Source of the DNA: Pachyseris speciosa
Lineage: Eukaryota > Cnidaria > Anthozoa > Scleractinia > Pachyseridae
Assembly: GCA_016490735.1 (NCBI GenBank)
Contig: JAEMWC010000050.1
Location: forward strand, 114,501 to 178,500
DNA: 64,000 nt
Direction of reading: 5' to 3'
Shown: positions 54,301 through 61,799 of the stretch, piece by piece
Layout of the letters: every line of letters starts with the position of its first letter
How positions within the stretch are numbered: the first letter of the stretch is position 1
Program-made: the position numbers and the translations under genes
The notes under the pieces: generated by a model
What the model was told of the DNA's origin: nothing
Databases searched by the model: none
The model's input: only the letters and a program-made list of their open reading frames with translations

Positions 54301-57300
54301 GGGGGGAATTGGAGTGTTTAGAGTTTATGCTAGCCACCACTGACTTGTTGTCACACCACATGCGGATTCGTTTGCCGGACCAGCGGGAACCCCATAAAAT
54401 ACAGGCCAAGTATATGGGAAATAGCTCCTGCCATTCAATACTAATACCCCTTTTTTGGCTGAGGGTGTGGTGGGGGAGCCAGTGGCCCTGGAACCATTCC
54501 CCTGCTAAGAAACCTCCATACCCAAGGGAACCAGAAGCATCAGTGTATAGCTGAAGCTCCGGCGGAGAGGTGGCCTGGGTATCTAAAAAGAGAGACACCC
54601 CATTCCAATTTTGGAGAAAATGTTGCCACATAGAAATGTCCTTACGAAACCGGAATGTGCCAATGGGGGAACTTGATACCCTTTGTAAGGTGGATAATGC
54701 GTTTCAAGAAGGGGCGGCCAGGGGCAATAACCTTGCAAGCAAATTGATGGGTGCCAATCAGAGACTGTAGCTCCTGTAAGGTAGCAGATTTCCTAGTAGT
54801 CCACTGACCAAGGGCCTCCTGAATGTGGGTGAGTTTATCCACCGGGAGACGGGCTTCCATTTTATTGGAATCTAGTATGATACCCATAAATTCAATGCAT
54901 GTGCATGCAGGGAAGGTTTTCCCAGGAGCTATGGGGATATTTAGATCTGTAAAAAGGTGCAAAATTTGGCATAGAGCAGTCATGCATTTTGATCTGGGAG
55001 GGGAGGTAGCAAAAAAGAAATCATCTAGTATATGGATAACCTTGGGAATATTAAGTTTAGTTTGAATGATCCATTCAACTGCAGAACAGAATTCATCAAA
55101 AAGGAAGGGGGCCGACCTGAGACCGAAGGGGAGGACCATATCGAAGAAATAGAGCCCTTCCCATTTCATACCCAGAAGTTCCCAATCGGACGGGTGGACG
55201 GGAACATTGCGAAATGCTGATTTTATGTCTAGTTTGGACATGAAGCATCCTGGACCGAGATCCTGAAGAGTGCCAATTGCGTGGTCCACCTTTATGTATT
55301 GCAAGGAATAAGATTTGGGAGGAATGTAGTCGTTGACACTGGTGGGGCGGTGTTTGGGGTAGGAGAGATGGAAAATGGTACGCCATTCCGAAGAGTGTTT
55401 CTTGGGAATGACCCCAATGGGGTATACCTGCAGGTTGGGGAAAGGAGGGGTGTGAAAAGGCCCTGCTGTGTGGCCCAGGGTAACCTCTTTTAGCATGTTT
55501 TTGTCAATAATAGATGGGTTGATATTTGCACAAGGAAGGTTAGAATATTCCTTGGGGGTCCTTGGACCTGAATAGCTGATCTTAAAGCCCTGAGAAAACC
55601 CTGTGAGAAGATGATTAACTGTTGTGTGATCTGGATGGCCCTGAAGGTAGGATGCAAATTTGTTGATGTCAATGGGGGTGGGAGGGGTCAGTTGGGAGAG
55701 GTAATTAGGAGTGTCCTCGGGAGGAATTGCCAGAGCTTGAAGACGATTTAGGTCTGTCCTCTCTGTGGCGGGTGAGTTTAGTGTGATCTTCCCCAGAGTG
55801 AGCTGCTGAGCATCCCGGCTGGTTACACCTGTGTTGGTAAGGGCATGGGGTGCGAGCGCAGGGTCGGCCTTTGTTAAAGTTGAAGCACAGGTCGGATTGG
55901 GTAAGGGCATCCCGGGACCTACGAGGAGATAAAGGGCAGGTATCAGAAAGATGATCGGTGCTGCCGCAAGATCGGCATCCCGATTTGGGGAGGCCTGTGA
56001 AGGTATCGAGGTAGAGCTGGACGTCCCGTTCCCCCCACTTGGCAGAAAGGTTATGGGAGGCACACCTTCGGAATTCCACATCATAGACATACCAAGCCAT
56101 CCCAGGGAACTTTCGTGCCGCATCGCGAATCAACTGTTGGTAGGCTATGAAATCCGCGGCACGAGAGGGAAATACAGACACTATAACGGCGAAATATATG
56201 GCAAAGGCATCGAGCCATCGATCGATAGAGGTGATTTTGGGGCGTTTAGAGGAGGAGGGGAGGGGAATAGTTAGACCCTGATCGCCTACCTTAAGGTTGA
56301 GATGGGAATGTATGGTGTCAGTGAGAAGGGAGGTTATTAGTAAAAGGGTAGCAAAGTCCACGTACTCACCGTTGGTGATGGCCGTCGAGGTGGCTTTAGT
56401 CAGATGGCTGGCGAGGGAAGGATGTCAGAAGTTAGGATGAAGCGACGCTACTTGGACTGGATCGGAAAAGTCGACAGGAGAAGAGAGGGAACCAAGACCA
56501 GAAGAAGCGGCGAGACCAGAAGAAACAGCGGTGTTTGAGGAGATTACCTGTTGGAGGATTTCGAAGGGAAGGTTGTTGTTGACGGGTTGTGTTTTGGCCG
56601 CCATCTTGTGGCGGTGCAGGAGGACTGGACCTAAGGCTGTCCTGTTACTCGGAGGACTGGGCCGAGCGAGTTGAGCATTGGCATTGCTGGCACCGCCATC
56701 TTGGATTAGTTGGCGGTTCATCCGCTCGTCCACTATGGAGGCGATTCCGCGTGTGGAACGCCGGTGGCGATACTGGAGTTGGACGGGGCACTTGCTGATT
56801 GTGATGCGGGCGGTCTTTGCTGCTCATTCTGTTGTAGTCGCGAAATAAGTTCGCGGCGATTGCCGGTTTGCTGGAGGTGACGTTCTCCCAGCATGAGGCG
56901 AAGAGCTTCGGTAGACATGGCGCTGTAGTCTGTTGGTTCTGCTGGTACGTTGGCGCCATCCAATACGGCATTTCGACGGTTGATGTTCCTCCTTTGCCTT
57001 GGCATGGTACACTAAGTTATGTAAGTCGATTTAAGCGGAGCGATTTGTGAGGAAGTAGACCAGGCGAAAAAACGCTGTTGTGAATGCACCGAAGCTCTAA
57101 AAGAACTGACTGGGAAAGGACAGTGTACGGCAAGAAAGGGAGCACATGTGCATGATGAGCATGTGATAATATGAATGGAACCTTTGTGGAGTCTAGTAAT
57201 ATATCGTGCTACATTACAGTGGACTTTGCCAAAGAAGGATACATTGTAATCAAACAACTAGTTAGTGTTCATTGTTTTTTCTTGTACTTTGAACTAGTAT

Positions 57301-60300
57301 CTACCATTACTTAGTACAAAAGCTTATACAAACGTTTCATGTTGTGTGACATAAGAACAGAGACATGATTGTTGCTAGTATGTCCTAAGCGTGCTTTCAT
57401 AGGGCATCATTCTCAGGTTTATTAACAACAGTTTATGTTACCATAAACTTGAACTTTAACGCTCCAACCCAAAATAGCTACTTTTATTTGATGCCGGCAA
57501 CATTGTTAATCAAGGTGCACAATGCGGACGATCTCGGAATCCGAAAAAAGTTAAATCTTTAACGAGTTCCGATTTCATTGACAATTTTCCTGAGGAACAA
57601 ACAATTAAGCTATTTGCACGCGTTTTTTTTGCGATGTTTCTAATAAGACACTAAAGCTGTTAGGTTTAGTATCCAGTAACATAAAACAGTAGAGTTTATG
57701 TTCGCAGGCATAAATATGTTGTGGGCCCAACTCGGACTCATGTTAGGCCGAGCCGCAAGGCGAGGGCTAAAATGAGCTCTTAGAAGGGCCCAAAACATAT
57801 TTATGCCGAAGAACATAAACTCTATTACTATTGTTATCACTTTGGAGGGCATTGAGAAATAAAAAATAAAAAAACAAACAAACAAACAAACAAACTTGAC
57901 AACAAAACAGCGAGCGTTTGCAACTTGAATGGCTTTTATTCCCCACAATGAAAATACACCATCGAGCGAAGCTGGCATAAAACTGAAGACGAATTGTGAA
58001 AGACATGAAAGAAAAAAATCGATTAACTTATTTGTAAGTGTTGAAAGTAATTGTGCCATTGCTAAAGTGACAGTTTGGCATAATTGGTTGTTGAACTGTG
58101 TGTGTGTTTGGCCGCAAAACTAATGTGCACTTCGCCACTGGCCATGGTCTGTTTTTTGGTGTTTTTTTTTTTTTTGCACGGACCAGCTTCTAACTTTTGA
58201 AGATCGTCTTCCCCTAGCTGAGAAGATTGAGATTTTAAAAATGCTTTGTTGTTTTCTCTGTTTTCAGCCATGATTTGCGGTAATTAGCTCCGTGATTTCT
58301 TTTATCAGCACTGCAAGAAAATGGCGCGAACATTGTAACGGCTTCTCAATTTTTATTGGCTGCTTAAATCGTACGATAATTTGATTCACACTTTTCATTG
58401 GTTTATTTTAGCGGCCAAAAATACAATTTAGCCCGCCAAATTCTTTATTTTCGCCCGGAAAACTAATGCGCCACCATGCCTAACAAAGTGGTAGTATTAG
58501 CCGATTTTTCTGACAAAGAGCATGAAAAAGGGAAGGAGAATAACTGATGTTTTTATCACGTTTTGGCGTCCTATGTACGGTATTAGAGACAACACGCACT
58601 GACAAATCAATCGATTTGTTTTATACATTGTGTGTTTGCTTGGTTTTATGTTCTTTCTTCGGCTCATTACGTCATTCGTGCGCTTATACCTCAATCGTGG
58701 ACTGCTCTAAACCAATCAAAAGGCGAGGTTTACAGCGTCCATTGTGTAAATGTTGATAATATCCTTGCAAAGGTCAGAGTGAGTAAGAAGTTAATTTTTC
58801 TTTTTCTCTTACTTTTAAGATCAGCTGTTGTTTACGCCATTAATTACACGTATCTTACCTCCCTTTCCCCAATCCATCTCTTTTACGTAATTAACAGATG
58901 TCGATGAATGCGCCAGCCCTGAAACTAACGAGTGCGATCCCAGCGCTGAGTGTATCAACACTAAAGGATTCTATGTGTGTCGCTGCCTGGATGGATATCA
59001 GGGTGATGGTAGAACGTGTACAGGCAAGTCACTGTTCTTTCCCCTCCTTTCGTTTTTTTTATGTGGTAAACATTACTGTAAATTATTTCTATGAAGCTTT
59101 CGATGTTGGCTAAGCGCACCTTATCTAGGGTTGAAGCTGACAAAATGGGTCATAGCGACGCCAAAGATACTTTAGATACTGTAGTTAAGAAAACTCCATA
59201 TTCGTCTTGAAAGCATTCCTTGTGTAATCAGTCTGTGCGTTTTTTTTTTTCTGGAAAAGTGATTCGAAAGCAGCACAGTGTTTCTCCAGGATTTTCCTTC
59301 TTGTCTTGAGAACTCAGTGATATCCAATTATATTTCGCATCGCCGATATCCTGAATTTCATAGCATTCATCACATATAGCATTCAGTAGGGAAGTGATCT
59401 TCTAGTTAAAATAGATCAAACAAGACCAGACCAAGATTCGTTGCGCGCCCCAGCGCCATCGTTGGCCATTTTGGGGATGCTGGAAAATCCGAAGATCGCG
59501 ATGTCACTTTGAAATCCTTTTGGTCCTCTCCTGCTTGACCTTGTTGGTTTATATATGTGTTGCTAGAGTGTCAGAAAACGCTGTTTTGTTAATTTTGAAA
59601 TACTATTCCCAGATTTTTGTGTATTTTGTCTAAAATAAAATGATACCTTTTTTCAGACAGTCTCTTTCTTCTGGTAAGTCGGGTCGCGCAACTTATCTGA
59701 GGAAAAAAGTATTACAACTTATTGCTCGCGGTCTAGAGGCATTAAGGACTTTGGATGCTGAACAACTTGAGAGAGATTCCATGCTTAATCCAGACAATCG
59801 CAGATCGGAAGCGATCGCAGCGATCGCTATTTCCATATAATTGGAAAGGATCGCAAATGATCAGAGGCAATTGCCAAATCTAAGATCTGTGGACGAAGTG
59901 TGGGTTCTTGTTAATCATTGTTGTAAAATTCTCAATAAACAGAATCTAGCCCTGATGGACGTAATAATAGTTTCTCCTTAAAAATATCATTTTACGCAAT
60001 TCAGATATTTTTTATTACATAAAAACGCGAGAAAACATTTCTTAAAACATCTTAAGATTTAAGGCGACGTTTCGACACGTGTCATCAAGTCAAAGGACTG
60101 TGTATGATGAACTATATAAATTCTAAATAAAACAATAGATAATTAGAAATATGCAACTTAAGAATAAATTACAATGAATATGTGAGTGATCGTAATGTAC
60201 CTGTGAGTGATGAATACGTGAGAACGAATATATGATAAATGATATATTTAAACTGTGGGTTAAAGAATGGATATGAATGATTATTTTTCACTACTGCTTT

Positions 60301-61756
60301 TAAGTGTGAGTAACGTAATGTTCATAACTGCGACGATCACTCACATATTCATTCTTTATTCCGCAGTATCAAGATATTCATGATTTTTATATATTCATCA
60401 GTTCTCAAAAAAGTTGCAAGTTAAACAAAAACTTTAGCACGTATGGAGTCCGCCTGGAAGTTCAAATTGGGATTGAGTTTCTTGATAAAAAGCATTTCGA
60501 ACACTTTGGCAGTTACTCAACTTTCTTTCAAAAAGGTTTTGTTACTGGACGTAGCTGCGCTTTTGTAACATGTTCACCAATTGCCGAATTTTTGTGCCCA
60601 GCAATGCGCTGAGTCGCGATGTAAAGCCAACATAATCTGCATCCCGCAAATCACATGAAAAGTGGTACATGTTAATAGTCATAAGATTGGCCCTGAAATG
60701 ACAGTTTTCGTATGCGAGAAACTACAGCAAGATATTAAAACCAAAGAAATTAAGCCACAAATTGTCAACCAGCAGTGGGTTTTCTACCATTTTATATATA
60801 TGGTGAGATGCGTGTCGAAGGCTCATCGCAGAAAGTTGGTTTAAATATGATCGCACTTTCAGAATTGATTGCAGACAATCGCCAAACAATAAAACATGAT
60901 TCTGTCTGCAATTTTCTGTGAATGCAATCACGGGATCGCGACCGATCGCAGACGTTTGTTTCTGTAAGAACGCAGATCCTCGGCGATCACATGGAAACTA
61001 GGCTTAAGTACGAAGACGACAAGAGACTTGAAATACGGCAGAATTATCTTTCGTCCCACGCTAAAAGAGAAACGCCGGAACAACACAAGCTTCAACAACC
61101 ATAATAGAGGCGCGTAAAGCATAATGGACTGATTTGGGTCTTTAAAGGAGTACTGTCTGGACAGTTGTTGTAATAATTTTGTTCAAATTATGCAGAAGTA
61201 CTTTTTCTACAACACGAACGTTGCACCTCTATAGCTAAAACTCCTTTTTAGGCAGTTGGTTCTGGGTAAGGGGACATTTCATTTGTTTGTAGAGTCCCTT
61301 AAGACATATCCTGACGTACTCTGCACAGTGAACATAATAATAATAATAATAAATAAAATAATAAATAATAATAAACCAGATATCATAATCAGAGATCACA
61401 CGAATTAGAAATGTCAGATTATAGATATAGCAGTCCCATCAGACAGAAATGCATCCGTTAAGGTAGTCGAGAAACTCTCTAAATATAAAGACTCAGAAGT
61501 TGAGATCGCCAGAATGTGGAAAATGGGAACAGAGACGATACCAGTTGTCATTGGTGCACTAGAGGTCATTAAGAAGGGACTGGAAAAGTACGTTGACAAA
61601 ATCACAGGCACAGTCAGCATTGATCAGCTCCAAAAAGAAGGGTCCTGTTAATCAAGTGAACTCTTTGGTACCTAAGGCCCATGGGTTGGACCCGGTGCTT
61701 CAGAGACTAAACAAGCAAGCCAAGGATTATAAGTCATCATCATCATCATCATCATC

Positions 61757-61799
<43 letters not shown>

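Larger units (their letters stand above)
53985..57010 (-). mobile_element. DIRS-type retrotransposon, truncated at its 3' end
   Basis: On the minus strand: a SAP-like start, a Gag with two zinc-binding clusters, an overlapping RT frame, RNase H, and the first part of a tyrosine recombinase. This order, the absence of an integrase or protease, and the overlapping recombinase frame fit DIRS elements. No terminal or split direct repeats could be identified. Frame breaks at about 56735, 56427 and 54645 show it is inactive. Confidence 0.82.
52721..58897 (+). other. 6.2-kb intron between VWA 10 and the EGF exons, with a DIRS-type element
   Basis: 52721-53980 has low-complexity sequence and repeat fragments: TTACCATATTTTCTTACCC at about 53130 and the partner of the 47095 repeat at about 53405-53535. 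53985-57010 is the DIRS-type element. 57011-58897 holds a foldback MITE at 57690-57824, a CAAA tract near 57870 and otherwise nothing I can name. Confidence 0.6.

Noticed and set aside
59640..59840. 66-codon ORF reading [20 protein letters not shown]
   Set aside because: No family, no splice context, overlaps GATCGC-rich repeat sequence.
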